Both the position numbers and the translations under genes were made by a program. Shown here in pieces: positions 1-9,074 of a stretch of 64,000 nucleotides of DNA. Numbering within the stretch: position 1 is the stretch's first letter; each line of letters begins with the position of its first letter. Source of the stretch: Desulfomicrobium sp. UBA5193 (GTDB lineage: Bacteria > Desulfobacterota > Desulfovibrionia > Desulfovibrionales > Desulfomicrobiaceae); assembly GCA_002412965.1 (NCBI GenBank), contig DHWB01000012.1, positions 79,697 to 143,696 on the forward strand, read 5' to 3'. Below the pieces are notes generated by a model. It saw only the letters and a list, made by a program, of their open reading frames with translations. It did no database searches and had not been told where the DNA came from.

Positions 1-387
1 GGCGCCGGGGATCTGCCCACGGGCAGCGCCGTCCTGGCCGACATCCTGGCTCTGGCCCGCACCAACTGCGTGCCCAACAACACGGGATTCCTGGAAGCGC
101 GCCTCCCCCAGGCCCAGATCCTGGCCCCGGAACTGACCGTGTTCCGCCATTATTTCCGCTTCACAGTGGTCGACCGGCCCGGAGTCATGGCCTCCATCGC
201 GGGGGTCATGGGCGAATACAACATCAGCATCGCCCAGGTCGTGCAGCGGCAATACGCACCCGATGACGGCGTGCCGATCGTCTTCATCAGCCATTCGGCC
301 CAGATGCAAAACGTGACGGCCGCCTTGGAAACAATCAAGAAATTCAGCTTTGTGCTCGATCCTCCGGTGCACTACAGGATCATCTGA
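1..387 (+). CDS. hom: Homoserine dehydrogenase, C-terminal part (cut by window start)
   Basis: The frame is open from the first base and ends in TGA at 385-387, so the start lies outside the window. The first residues (GAGDLPTGSAVLADI) match the GAG..PTASAVVADI segment of homoserine dehydrogenase. The last ~85 residues, from about FRHYFRFTVVDRPGVMASIA, form an ACT domain, the small regulatory fold that usually binds threonine in this enzyme. The enzyme reduces aspartate semialdehyde to homoserine with NAD(P)H in the cytoplasm, the branch point to threonine and methionine. The stop overlaps the next ATG (TGATG), which suggests translational coupling with the ApgM-type protein. Family assignment is firm; nothing can be said of the missing N-terminus. 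Confidence 0.93.
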   Translation, partial: GAGDLPTGSAVLADILALARTNCVPNNTGFLEARLPQAQILAPELTVFRHYFRFTVVDRPGVMASIAGVMGEYNISIAQVVQRQYAPDDGVPIVFISHSAQMQNVTAALETIKKFSFVLDPPVHYRII

Positions 388-1577
388 TGTCGAAAATCGT
401 CTTTCTCGTGGCCGACGGCATGGCCGGGTGGCCCCTGGACAGCCTCGGGGGCCGCACGACGCTGCAAGCTGCCCATACCCCCACCCTCGACCTCCTGGCT
501 CCCCGCTCGCGCTGCGGCTGCTGCCGGACCGTGCCCCAGGGGATGCCTCCGGGTTCGGACGTGGCCAACATGTCGCTGCTGGGCTACGATCCTCATGCAC
601 ACCATACGGGCAGGGGGCCCATCGAGGCCGCGGCCCAGGGCCTGCAACTGGATCCCGACGATCTTGTCTGGCGCATGAACCTCGTCAATGTGACGGAGCT
701 CTCAGGCACAGGCATCATGCTGGATTATTCCTCGGGGCATATCAGCACCCCCGTGGCCGCCCCTCTGATCGCCAAACTGGCGGAACTGGCGCAAGAGAGT
801 CCCTTTCAACCGATTCAGGGCATCCAGTATCGGCACCTCCTGGTCCAACGCGGAGGAGCCGCAACCGATGCGGCGAGGCTCCTCATCCGTCCGCCCCATG
901 ACATCCTGGATCAAGCCATCGCCCAGGATCTGGCCAGTTTCTCAACGTTCCCGGAGCTTCAAGCCTTCCTGCGCACGGCTCACGAGTTCCTGCGCTCAGA
1001 GCCCACCTCCCAGGCCACTTCGATCTGGCCGTGGGGCCAGGGCCGCCCCCTGTCCTTGCCGGCCTTTGCCGAGCGCTTCGGACTGCGTGGAGCCGTGGTC
1101 TCCGCCGTGGATCTGGTCAAGGGACTGGGTCGGGCCGCCGGAATGGAGGTGCTTGAGGTGGAAGGCGTGACGGGACTCATAGACACCAACTATGAAGGCA
1201 AGGTCGACGCCGCTCTCAAATTCCTGGAACATGGAGATTTCGTCTACCTGCACGTGGAAGCCCCGGACGAATGCGGACACATGGGCGACGCGGAACTCAA
1301 GAAGCGCGCCATCGAACTCTTCGACCAGCGCATCGTGGCCCCGGTCCTGGCCGCGCTTGAAGGCTCCGACGCGACCATCGTCGTCACCTGCGACCACTTC
1401 ACCCCCGTTGTCCGCCGCACCCACACCGAAGATCCCGTCCCCTTCCTGTCCTTCCGGACGCGCGCACCGCGCACCGACGGTCCGGCGGTCTTTGACGAGG
1501 CCACGGCGCAGGCCACAGGCCTTTTCTTGCCCGAAGGCCGGGACCTTATCCCCTTCTGCCTTGAGCACACCGCATGA
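387..1577 (+). CDS. ApgM-type phosphoglycerate mutase-like protein, probable homoserine kinase
   Basis: This 396-residue protein belongs to the archaeal-type, cofactor-independent phosphoglycerate mutase family in the alkaline phosphatase superfamily. It opens with a metal-binding VFLVADGMAGWP segment. Ahead of a GSDVANMSLLGYDP motif it carries the nucleophile region, and it ends with the metal-ligand motifs YLHVEAPDECGH (about 285-296) and CDHFTP. In many bacteria that lack ThrB, a member of this family sits next to hom and has been proposed as the homoserine kinase. Here it overlaps hom by one base, and thrC lies 12 kb away, which fits that role. The alternative is a true glycolytic mutase. 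Its stop overlaps the next gene by four bases (ATGA). Confidence 0.8.
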   Translation: MSKIVFLVADGMAGWPLDSLGGRTTLQAAHTPTLDLLAPRSRCGCCRTVPQGMPPGSDVANMSLLGYDPHAHHTGRGPIEAAAQGLQLDPDDLVWRMNLVNVTELSGTGIMLDYSSGHISTPVAAPLIAKLAELAQESPFQPIQGIQYRHLLVQRGGAATDAARLLIRPPHDILDQAIAQDLASFSTFPELQAFLRTAHEFLRSEPTSQATSIWPWGQGRPLSLPAFAERFGLRGAVVSAVDLVKGLGRAAGMEVLEVEGVTGLIDTNYEGKVDAALKFLEHGDFVYLHVEAPDECGHMGDAELKKRAIELFDQRIVAPVLAALEGSDATIVVTCDHFTPVVRRTHTEDPVPFLSFRTRAPRTDGPAVFDEATAQATGLFLPEGRDLIPFCLEHTA

Positions 1578-1987
1578 GCACGCCCTTTCCCACGCCTTCG
1601 TGCTGGCTCGCCCACCGCGTCTCCTACGGTGAAACCGACGCCATGGGCGTGGTCTATTACGCCAACTACCTGCACCTGTTCGAACGCGGGCGCGGTGAAC
1701 TGATCCGGGGCCTGGGCTTCAGTTATGCGACCGTGGAGGAGCGGGGCATTTTTCTGCCGGTCCGCGAAGCCAATTGCCGCTATCTCGCCCCTGCCCGCTA
1801 CGACGAGATCATCCATATCCATACCGGGCTGGCCGCACAGTCACGGGCCAGCCTCAGCTTTGTCTACGAGATCACCAACGCGGACCAATCCGCCATCCTG
1901 ACGCGGGGCTCGACCCAGCATGCAGTGGTCAATGCCACGGGCAAGCCCGTGCGCGTTCCGGAGTGGCTCCAGGCGCTGTTCGGCTAG
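1574..1987 (+). CDS. YbgC/FadM-type hotdog acyl-CoA thioesterase
   Basis: A 137-residue single hotdog domain. The motif YGETDAMGVVYYANYLHLFERGR (about 18-40) is the 4-hydroxybenzoyl-CoA/YbgC thioesterase signature, with the catalytic aspartate in ETDAMG followed by YYANY. Such enzymes hydrolyse short- or medium-chain acyl-CoA or acyl-ACP thioesters in the cytoplasm. In many Gram-negatives ybgC travels with tol-pal, but here it is coupled to the ApgM gene through an ATGA overlap, so its substrate cannot be read from context. Family confident, substrate unknown. Confidence 0.85.
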   Translation: MSTPFPTPSCWLAHRVSYGETDAMGVVYYANYLHLFERGRGELIRGLGFSYATVEERGIFLPVREANCRYLAPARYDEIIHIHTGLAAQSRASLSFVYEITNADQSAILTRGSTQHAVVNATGKPVRVPEWLQALFG

Positions 1988-1993
1988 GGTCGC

Positions 1994-2824
1994 ATGATCG
2001 ACTGCCACACCCACGTCTTCCCCCCCAGGATCGGCCCCAAGCTGGCCGCGGCCATCGGCCGGGAATTCGGACGCGACCCCGCCGGAGACGGTTCGCCGGA
2101 GGATCTCTTTGCCCACCTGGACCGGGCCGGCCTGACCCACGCCCTGTGCTTCACCGCAGCCCTGCGCCCCGATCAGATGATTCCGGCCAATTCCTGGATG
2201 CTCGCGCTGCGCCGGGCCCATTCCCGGCTCATCCCGCTCGGGACCGTCCATCCGGACCACCCTGCCTGGGAAGACGAGCTCGCCCGGCTGGAACGAAACG
2301 GCATCCGGGGCCTCAAGATCCATGCGGACCTCTCGGGCATCGCCCTGGATTCGCCCCGGTGGGAGCCGATCTGGGAAGCAGCGCAAAGCCGCTTCCTGAT
2401 CATGGTCCACATGGGCCCGACCAGGGCCGCAGGACCGACCATGTCCCGCCCCTCCGCTCTGGCCATGGTTCTGGAACGCTTCCCCGGACTGCAGGTCATT
2501 GCCGCGCATCTGGGAGGACTCCACCTGTGGGAAGAAACCCTGACTCATCTCGCCGGGCGGGACATGTATATGGACACCTCCTGTTGCCATGACGTCATCC
2601 CGGCTCAAACCCTTGGGGCCATCCTGAAACGCCATGACCCCGAGCGAATTCTTTTCGGCAGCGACTACCCGCTCTTCGCCCCTGAATCGGAGCGCGCCGC
2701 CCTGACGAAGCTCCTCGCCCATCTCGGCGCATCTTCGGAAAGGATCCTCAAGAACGGAGCACGTCTGGCAATGAGCCTGCAAAACGGCGGATTTCCTGAT
2801 CTGCCGCCATCTCCCGAGCATTGA
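1994..2824 (+). CDS. Amidohydrolase-superfamily (TIM-barrel) hydrolase
   Basis: A 276-residue protein of the amidohydrolase_2 group. The metal-binding motifs of the superfamily appear in order: DCHTH near the N-terminus (residues 3-7), a lysine in LKIHADLSG (~110), HMGPT (~138), AAHLGG (~177) and GSDYP (~224). These suggest a one- or two-metal hydrolase or decarboxylase related to TatD or uronate-isomerase relatives. It follows the thioesterase by six bases and probably closes the hom operon. The substrate cannot be deduced. The start ATG is favoured because DCHTH normally sits at the very N-terminus. Confidence 0.8.
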   Translation: MIDCHTHVFPPRIGPKLAAAIGREFGRDPAGDGSPEDLFAHLDRAGLTHALCFTAALRPDQMIPANSWMLALRRAHSRLIPLGTVHPDHPAWEDELARLERNGIRGLKIHADLSGIALDSPRWEPIWEAAQSRFLIMVHMGPTRAAGPTMSRPSALAMVLERFPGLQVIAAHLGGLHLWEETLTHLAGRDMYMDTSCCHDVIPAQTLGAILKRHDPERILFGSDYPLFAPESERAALTKLLAHLGASSERILKNGARLAMSLQNGGFPDLPPSPEH

Positions 2825-2830
2825 CTTTTC

Positions 2831-2859
2831 TTGACGATAGGTCCAATTTCCAATACCCG
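2831..2859 (+). promoter_or_regulatory. Candidate sigma-70 promoter for lysS and the envelope operon
   Basis: TTGACG at 2831-2836 and TACCCG at 2854-2859 are separated by 17 bases, in the 79-base gap before lysS. The -35 box is good. The -10 box keeps only the leading TA, so this is a plausible promoter but not certain. Confidence 0.35.
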
Positions 2860-2903
2860 CATTTGTTTGCTCGACGCCATTACCCCCGAAACGGAGATTT
2901 TCC

Positions 2904-4412
2904 TTGACACAAGACCAGCCCAATGCCCCAAGCGAAAAGCAGCTGCTCCGCCACCGCAAGGAAAAGGCCCAGTTCCTGCTCGACGCGGGTATTCCCCTCT
3001 ACCCCAACGATTTCCGCCGCTCCGATGAAATAGGCGATGTCCTCGATGTGCACGGGGACAAGAATGAAGATATCCTCGCCCAGGAAGACCTGACCTTTGC
3101 CCTCTGCGGCCGGATCATGGCCCACCGCTCTTTCGGCAAGGCGACCTTTTTCCATATCCAGGACACCAGCGGCAAAATCCAGGTCTATGCCCAACGCGAC
3201 GACCTGGGCGTTGAACAGTACGGGGTCTTCAAAAAATTCGAGATCGGGGACATCGTCGGGGTCAACGGCAAACTGTTCCGCACCAAGACCGGCGAGATCA
3301 CCGTCAAATCCACCGAGGTTCGCCTTCTTTCCAAGTCCATGCGCCCCCTGCCGGAAAAATACCACGGCCTGAAAGACGTCGAAACCCGCTACCGTCAGCG
3401 CTACGTGGATCTGCTGGTCAACGACCGGGCGAAGGAGATTTTTCGCAAACGCACGGCCATCGTGCAGTATATCCGCAACTTTTTGAATGAGCGCCGCTTC
3501 ATGGAAGTGGAGACGCCCATGATGCAGCCCATCGCCGGCGGGGCCACGGCCAAGCCCTTCAGGACCCACCACAATGCCCTGGACATGGACCTGTTCCTGC
3601 GCATCGCCCCCGAGCTGTACCTGAAACGCCTGCTGGTCGGCGGCTTTGACCGGGTCTACGAGATCAACCGCAATTTCCGTAACGAAGGCATCGATACCCG
3701 GCACAACCCTGAATTCACCATGATCGAATTCTACTGGGCCTACGCCACGTTCGTCGACCTCATGGACCTGACCGAGGAGCTCCTCTGCAGTCTGGCCAAG
3801 TCGGTCTGCGGCACCCACCTGGTCGAATACCAGGACAATGTCATTGATCTGCAGGACGGCTGGGTGCGCATGCCCTTTCACGAATCCCTGGAAAAAATCG
3901 GCGGCGTGCCACCGGAAGTTTATCTGGATTACGACAAGTGCAAGGATCTGGCCCTCAAACTCGGAGAGGGCGCGCATCCCAAGGAAAAACTGGGCAAACT
4001 CCAGGCCAAGCTCTTCGACAACCTGGTCGAGCCCAAGCTCATTCAGCCCCATTTCATTTATCATTACCCGACGGACATCTCTCCGCTGTCCCGCAAGAAT
4101 GACCAGAACCCCGAGATCACGGACCGGTTCGAACTGTTCATCTGCGGACAGGAAATTGCCAACGCATTTTCCGAATTGAACGACCCGTACGACCAGAAAG
4201 ATCGTTTCGAGGAGCAGGTTCGGGAAAAGGCCGCCGGAGACGACGAGGCCCACGCCATGGATGAGGATTACATCCGCGCCCTGGAATACGGCATGCCCCC
4301 GGCTGCCGGCCAGGGCATCGGCATTGACCGTCTGGTCATGCTACTCACGGACTCGCCGTCCATCCGGGAAGTCATCCTCTTCCCTCTGCTGCGGCCTGAA
4401 GTCGTCGGCTAG
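2904..4412 (+). CDS. lysS: Lysyl-tRNA synthetase, class II
   Basis: A 502-residue class II synthetase that charges tRNA-Lys. The N-terminal OB-fold anticodon-binding domain spans about 55-150 (GRIMAHRSFGKATFFHIQD). Class II motif 1 lies around RFMEVETPMM, motif 2 around RVYEINRNFRNEGID, and motif 3 near the end in GIGIDRLVML. HNPEFTMIEFYWAY matches the lysine enzyme. The start is a TTG at 2904 with a GGAG eight bases upstream; no in-frame ATG precedes the conserved region. It leads a run of envelope genes on the same strand, but whether it is co-transcribed with lolC/E (51-base gap) is unclear. Confidence 0.97.
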   Translation: MTQDQPNAPSEKQLLRHRKEKAQFLLDAGIPLYPNDFRRSDEIGDVLDVHGDKNEDILAQEDLTFALCGRIMAHRSFGKATFFHIQDTSGKIQVYAQRDDLGVEQYGVFKKFEIGDIVGVNGKLFRTKTGEITVKSTEVRLLSKSMRPLPEKYHGLKDVETRYRQRYVDLLVNDRAKEIFRKRTAIVQYIRNFLNERRFMEVETPMMQPIAGGATAKPFRTHHNALDMDLFLRIAPELYLKRLLVGGFDRVYEINRNFRNEGIDTRHNPEFTMIEFYWAYATFVDLMDLTEELLCSLAKSVCGTHLVEYQDNVIDLQDGWVRMPFHESLEKIGGVPPEVYLDYDKCKDLALKLGEGAHPKEKLGKLQAKLFDNLVEPKLIQPHFIYHYPTDISPLSRKNDQNPEITDRFELFICGQEIANAFSELNDPYDQKDRFEEQVREKAAGDDEAHAMDEDYIRALEYGMPPAAGQGIGIDRLVMLLTDSPSIREVILFPLLRPEVVG

Positions 4413-4463
4413 GGCAGTTGCCGCCCATCAAGGCTGACACGTTCCTCCATACAGCGAGACCCA

Positions 4464-5693
4464 ATGCACTTTGAACTGTTCGTTTCCCTGCGGTACCTCC
4501 TGGCCAGGCGCAAGCAGGCCTTCATTTCCGTCATCTCACTCATCTCGGTGCTGGGCGTGGCCATTGGCGTGGCCTCACTCATTGTCGTCCTCGGGGTCAT
4601 GAACGGCTTCAGCGACAATCTGCGTGACAAGATTCTGGGCATCAATTCCCATCTCATCCTCGGTTCAGTCAAACAGACCATCGAAGGCTATGACCGGCTG
4701 GTGCAAAAGAGCCTGCAGGTCGACGGCATCGTCGCTGCCACGCCTTTCATCTACTATGAGGTCATGCTCTCCACTCCCACCGGGGTCAAAGGGGTGGTGC
4801 TGCGCGGCATCGATCCACACACCGCCGGCACGGTTTTGTCCGTCGAAAAGGATCTGGTCAGCGGCAGTCTGTCCGACCTGGCCAATCCAGGCGACGCTCC
4901 CGGCATTGTCATCGGCAAGGAACTGGCAACGCGGCTGGGGTTGACCATGGGCAGTCGCGTCAGCCTGCTCGCACCGAGCGGAAAAAAATCGGCTGCCGGT
5001 TTTTCTCCCAGGATCGTCTTTTTCAACGTCGTTGGTATCTTCAATTCCGGCATGTTCGAATACGATTCGTCCCTGGCCTTTGTATCCATCCCTGAAGCCC
5101 AGAAAATTCTTGGCTTTGAGGGCGATTTCGTGACCGGAGTGGAGTACAAGGTCGCGGACATTGACGGGGTGCAGAAGACCGGAGAAGCCCTCATTCGGGC
5201 TCTGGGCGGATTCCCCCTCTATTCGCGCAACTGGATCGAGATGAACCAGAATCTCTTTGCAGCGCTCAAACTCGAAAAGACGGCCATGGCTGTCATTCTG
5301 ATCATGATCGTGCTGGTGGGCTCCTTTTCCATCATCACCACCCTGGTCATGATGGTCATGGAAAAGACCAAGGACATCGCAGTGCTCATGGCCCTGGGAG
5401 CAACCCCCCCGCAAATCCGCAACATCTTCATTCTGCAAGGCTCCCTCATCGGGACCTTGGGCACGACTATCGGGTTTGGTCTGGGCCTGACGATCTGCTC
5501 CCTGCTCCAGAAATATCAGTTCATCAAGCTTCCGGCCGATGTCTATTACCTCGACCACCTTCCGGTGAAGATAGAGCTGCTGGACATGTCCCTCATCGCC
5601 ATCTCGGCGATGGTGCTGTGCTTTCTGGCCACTTTGTATCCGGCTCGGCAAGCAGCCAAGATGCACCCTACCGAGGCGCTGCGCTATGAATGA
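4464..5693 (+). CDS. Lipoprotein-releasing ABC transporter permease (LolC/LolE type)
   Basis: A 409-residue inner-membrane protein with the LolC/E layout: one membrane helix near the N-terminus (about 22-45), a long periplasmic domain (about 50-265), and three helices in the C-terminal third (about 270-400, starting AVILIMIVLVGSFSIITTLVM). The opening ELFVSLRYLLARRKQAFISVISLISVLGVAIGV is typical of the family. With LolD it extracts outer-membrane lipoproteins from the inner membrane and hands them to LolA. It overlaps lolD by eight bases. Only one permease gene is present, so the complex may use a homodimer rather than the LolC-LolE pair of enterobacteria. Confidence 0.92.
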   Translation: MHFELFVSLRYLLARRKQAFISVISLISVLGVAIGVASLIVVLGVMNGFSDNLRDKILGINSHLILGSVKQTIEGYDRLVQKSLQVDGIVAATPFIYYEVMLSTPTGVKGVVLRGIDPHTAGTVLSVEKDLVSGSLSDLANPGDAPGIVIGKELATRLGLTMGSRVSLLAPSGKKSAAGFSPRIVFFNVVGIFNSGMFEYDSSLAFVSIPEAQKILGFEGDFVTGVEYKVADIDGVQKTGEALIRALGGFPLYSRNWIEMNQNLFAALKLEKTAMAVILIMIVLVGSFSIITTLVMMVMEKTKDIAVLMALGATPPQIRNIFILQGSLIGTLGTTIGFGLGLTICSLLQKYQFIKLPADVYYLDHLPVKIELLDMSLIAISAMVLCFLATLYPARQAAKMHPTEALRYE

Positions 5694-6363
5694 TGTGTAC
5701 CGCCTTCAAGGCATCGGCAAGGCATACGAACAAGGCGAAGAAACCATCACCGTGCTCGGCAGCCTGGACTTGACCGTGCGCAGCGGCGATTCGCTGGCCA
5801 TTGTCGGAGCGTCAGGTTCGGGAAAAAGCACCCTCCTGCAGATCATGGGAACTCTGGACATCCCTTCGAGCGGTTACATTTTTTTCAACGGAGCGGACAT
5901 TTCCACCCTTGGCTGGAAAGATCGGGCTCGAATCCGCAACAAGAATATCGGCTTTGTTTTTCAATTTCATCACCTGCTTCCGGAATTCTCGACACGTGAG
6001 AATGCCGCCATGCCGGGCATCATTGGCGGTATGCCCCGCAGCCTGGCCCTGGAAAAGGCCGACGCGGCTTTGTCGCGGGTGGGGCTTGCGCATCGACGGC
6101 ATCACAGGGTAACCACCCTGTCCGGAGGAGAGCGGCAACGCGCGGCCATAGCCCGGGCAATACTGCTCGAACCTGCGGTAGTGCTCGCTGACGAACCCAC
6201 CGGCAACCTGGATGAGCGAACGGCTCGGGAAGTCAACGACCTTTTACTGCATCTGAACAAAGATCAGGGAGTCACCCTGGTCGTCGTTACCCACAATGCT
6301 GAACTTGCCCAATGCATGCACCGCACCTTGGAGCTTCGTTCCGGAGAATTGTATGAATCGTAA
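5686..6363 (+). CDS. lolD: Lipoprotein-releasing ABC transporter ATP-binding protein LolD
   Basis: A 225-residue ABC ATPase. The Walker A motif GASGSGKST is at about 44-52, the Q-loop is in FVFQFHHLLPEF (about 87-98), the signature TLSGGERQRAAIARAIL follows near 144, and Walker B is VVLADEPTGNLD. HHLLPEF and PTGNLD are characteristic of the LolD/MacB branch. It energises lipoprotein release with the overlapping permease upstream. Its last 11 bases overlap the start of bamA, so lol and bamA are probably one transcript. Confidence 0.95.
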   Translation: MNDVYRLQGIGKAYEQGEETITVLGSLDLTVRSGDSLAIVGASGSGKSTLLQIMGTLDIPSSGYIFFNGADISTLGWKDRARIRNKNIGFVFQFHHLLPEFSTRENAAMPGIIGGMPRSLALEKADAALSRVGLAHRRHHRVTTLSGGERQRAAIARAILLEPAVVLADEPTGNLDERTAREVNDLLLHLNKDQGVTLVVVTHNAELAQCMHRTLELRSGELYES

Positions 6364-9034
6364 TGCTTTCCTGCGTCTGGTTCTTGCCCTTAGCCTCTTC
6401 TGCGCCAGCCCCTGTTTCGCGGAACCCGCGAACAAGGTCATCATCCTGCCGTTCGCCGTCAACGCGGCGCCGGACTTGGCCTACCTCGAAGAAAGCCTAC
6501 CCAAGCTTCTGCACGATCGCTTGGCGGCCATGGGCTTTGAGGTCGTGTCGGAAGAAGAGACAATGCGCCTTTTACAGGAACAGCACGTTGAATACCTGAA
6601 CCTGGACGTGGCCAAAGACATGGCCCTGCTCTCCGGTGCGGGATACGCGGTCTATGGTAGCTTCAGCCAGGTCGGAGAAACCATCAGCATCGACACGCGA
6701 CTGGTGGACGCCTTCGGAATACGCGAGCCCAAGCCCTTTTTCGTTGTCAAGGAGGGTGTCATCAACATCCTCCCAGCCGTTGACGAAACCGCCGCTAAAA
6801 TCCAGTCGGGGATGCAACAAAAAGATCGAATCGCGGCCATCGATGTGCGAGGAAATGAAATCCTCGACGACGATGTGGTCCTCATGCGCCTCAAAGTGCA
6901 ACCCGGAGACCCTTATGATCCCAAGGTTGTCAATACAGAGCTCAAAAATCTCTACGATCTCGGGTACTTTGACGACATTGAAATCGCACTGGAAGACTCG
7001 GCCGAAGGCAAACGTCTGATCATAAACGTCAAGGAAAAACCCCTCATTCAGGCGATCAACGTCGAGGGAGCCAACGAACTTGACGCTGACGATCTGCTGG
7101 CCGCCATCGCGACCAAGACCGGAGCTGTCCTGAACCCCAGGGTTCTGGCCGACGACATGGGCAAGATTCGTGAACTGTACCGCAAGGATGGCTTCTACAA
7201 CGCCAAGATCGACTACAAACTCGACCAAGCAGATGCCAAACGCGCACGGCTCAATATCGTCGTGGACGAAGGCAATAAACTCTACGTGACGGATATCATC
7301 ATCCAGGGGGCAAAGCAGCTCGATCCTTCAGACCTCAAGGGTGAACTGGCCCTGTCCGAGCGTGGGATGTTCTCCTGGGTGACCGGTTCAGGCATCTTGC
7401 GTGAAGAAATTCTGGATCGCGATGCGGCGGCTCTGGAAGCATATTACGGCAACCGGGGTTTTTTGAACGCCAAAGTGGGTCAACCCGAAGTGCAGTATTC
7501 GGACAAGGGCATCACCGTAATCTTCCAAGTCGAGGAAGGCGCTCGGTACAAGGTCGCGAGCGTGAACTTCAGCGGGGAGATGATCGCCGCTCCTGCGGAT
7601 TTGAACACTGTCGTCGCTCTGGACGACTTGGCAAAGTCCAAAGAATTTTTTGATCGTTCCGTTATGCGAAGTGATCTGCAGAAGCTTGCGGAGCATTATT
7701 CCAACTTCGGCTACGCCTTTGCGGAGGCTGATGTGAAGATGGCCCGCAATGAAGAAGACAGCTCCGTGGACATCACCTATGTCATGTCCAAAGGCGCGAT
7801 GGTCTCCATCAACCGGGTTCTCATCGAAGGGAACAGCAAGACCAGAGACAACGTCATTCGGCGGGAAATGCGTCTGGCCGACGGAGATCTCTACAACGGC
7901 TCGCAGCTGCGAAGATCCAACACGCGGCTCAATAAGCTCGACTTCTTTGAAACTGTGGAAATCACACCGGAACCTACCGGCAGCCCCAATGCTCTCAACC
8001 TGCGAGTCAAGGTCAAGGAAAAACCCACGGGCCAATTCTCGGCAGGCGTAGGCTATTCAAGCTATTCGCAGGTGTTTTTCTCCGGTCAGGTTCTGGAGAG
8101 GAATCTTTTCGGCATGGGCTATCAACTTGGCTTCACGGGAACAATCAGTGCTCGTTCCGCCGACTACACAGCGACATTCTGGAACCCGCACTATGACGAC
8201 ACGAACCTTGGCATGGGCGTGGCCCTTTACAATAAGATGGACGAATATTCGGACTATGATAAGAAGTCCGTGGGCGGACGTTTGCTCTTTGGGTACCCTT
8301 TGGGCGAATATACGAACCTGTCCTGGCACTACCGTCTTGAGCAGTACACCATCGAAGACGTGGAGGATGACGCGGACAAGGATATCAAGGATATTGAAGG
8401 CGAGAACTGGGCCAGCAGCGTATATGCGTCCATCAAACGCGACACGACGGACCGCAGGATCAACCCCTCCAAAGGGACGACATACCAGTTCTCCACTGAA
8501 TACGGTGGAGGTGTTCTTGGAGGCGATGACGATTTCATCAAATATATCGCCGACACGAATCATTACTATCCGATTTTCCTGGAGACCATCATTCATCTCC
8601 ATGCCCAGGCCGGCTATATCATGGAAAACGGCGGTGATAAAATTCCTCCCTTCGAGCGTTTTTATCTCGGCGGCATGAACTCCGTTCGAGGCTATGAAGA
8701 GCGCACCATCTCCCCGCTTTACGATGACAAAGATGCATCGGAAGGTTATGAGAAGGGCGATGAAAAGGGCGGAAACAAGAGCTTTTTCTTCAATGCCGAA
8801 TATCTGGTTCCGATACACAAGGAGATGGGAATTTTGGGACTGGTCTTTTTCGACACGGGTAACGCCTGGGATGACGACGAAACCATCGACTTTAACCTGT
8901 ACTCAAGTGTGGGCGCAGGAGTCCGCTGGTATTCTCCTCTTGGGCCCCTTCGCCTAGAGTACGGGTATCCGTTGGATGAGATTGACAATGAGAGAAAGGG
9001 ACGGTTTGAATTTTCAGTTGGACAGTTTTTTTAA
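6353..9034 (+). CDS. bamA: Outer-membrane protein assembly factor BamA with extra N-terminal TolB-like domain
   Basis: An 893-residue precursor starting at the ATG at 6353, which has a GGAGA ten bases upstream. A longer frame runs upstream but lacks a ribosome site and has no signal peptide at its start. A signal peptide (residues 1-23, ending SPCFA) is followed by an extra domain of about 110 residues (KVIILPFAVNAAPDLAYLEESLPKLLHDRLAAMGFEVV and on) that resembles the N-terminal fold of TolB/CsgG-like proteins. Several POTRA repeats (for example IDVRGNEILDDD, INVEGANELDADDL, VLIEGNSKTRDNVI) then lead to a C-terminal beta-barrel with the RFYLGGMNSVRGYEE motif and a final phenylalanine. It inserts beta-barrel proteins in the outer membrane. 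E. coli BamA is about 80 residues shorter. Confidence 0.95.
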   Translation: MNRNAFLRLVLALSLFCASPCFAEPANKVIILPFAVNAAPDLAYLEESLPKLLHDRLAAMGFEVVSEEETMRLLQEQHVEYLNLDVAKDMALLSGAGYAVYGSFSQVGETISIDTRLVDAFGIREPKPFFVVKEGVINILPAVDETAAKIQSGMQQKDRIAAIDVRGNEILDDDVVLMRLKVQPGDPYDPKVVNTELKNLYDLGYFDDIEIALEDSAEGKRLIINVKEKPLIQAINVEGANELDADDLLAAIATKTGAVLNPRVLADDMGKIRELYRKDGFYNAKIDYKLDQADAKRARLNIVVDEGNKLYVTDIIIQGAKQLDPSDLKGELALSERGMFSWVTGSGILREEILDRDAAALEAYYGNRGFLNAKVGQPEVQYSDKGITVIFQVEEGARYKVASVNFSGEMIAAPADLNTVVALDDLAKSKEFFDRSVMRSDLQKLAEHYSNFGYAFAEADVKMARNEEDSSVDITYVMSKGAMVSINRVLIEGNSKTRDNVIRREMRLADGDLYNGSQLRRSNTRLNKLDFFETVEITPEPTGSPNALNLRVKVKEKPTGQFSAGVGYSSYSQVFFSGQVLERNLFGMGYQLGFTGTISARSADYTATFWNPHYDDTNLGMGVALYNKMDEYSDYDKKSVGGRLLFGYPLGEYTNLSWHYRLEQYTIEDVEDDADKDIKDIEGENWASSVYASIKRDTTDRRINPSKGTTYQFSTEYGGGVLGGDDDFIKYIADTNHYYPIFLETIIHLHAQAGYIMENGGDKIPPFERFYLGGMNSVRGYEERTISPLYDDKDASEGYEKGDEKGGNKSFFFNAEYLVPIHKEMGILGLVFFDTGNAWDDDETIDFNLYSSVGAGVRWYSPLGPLRLEYGYPLDEIDNERKGRFEFSVGQFF

Positions 9035-9074
9035 ACTATAATTCACAGTACACATTATTGGTGAGGAGTTTCCC

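Noticed and set aside
2880..4253. Open frame of 457 codons on the minus strand
   Set aside because: Antisense to lysS, which is complete.
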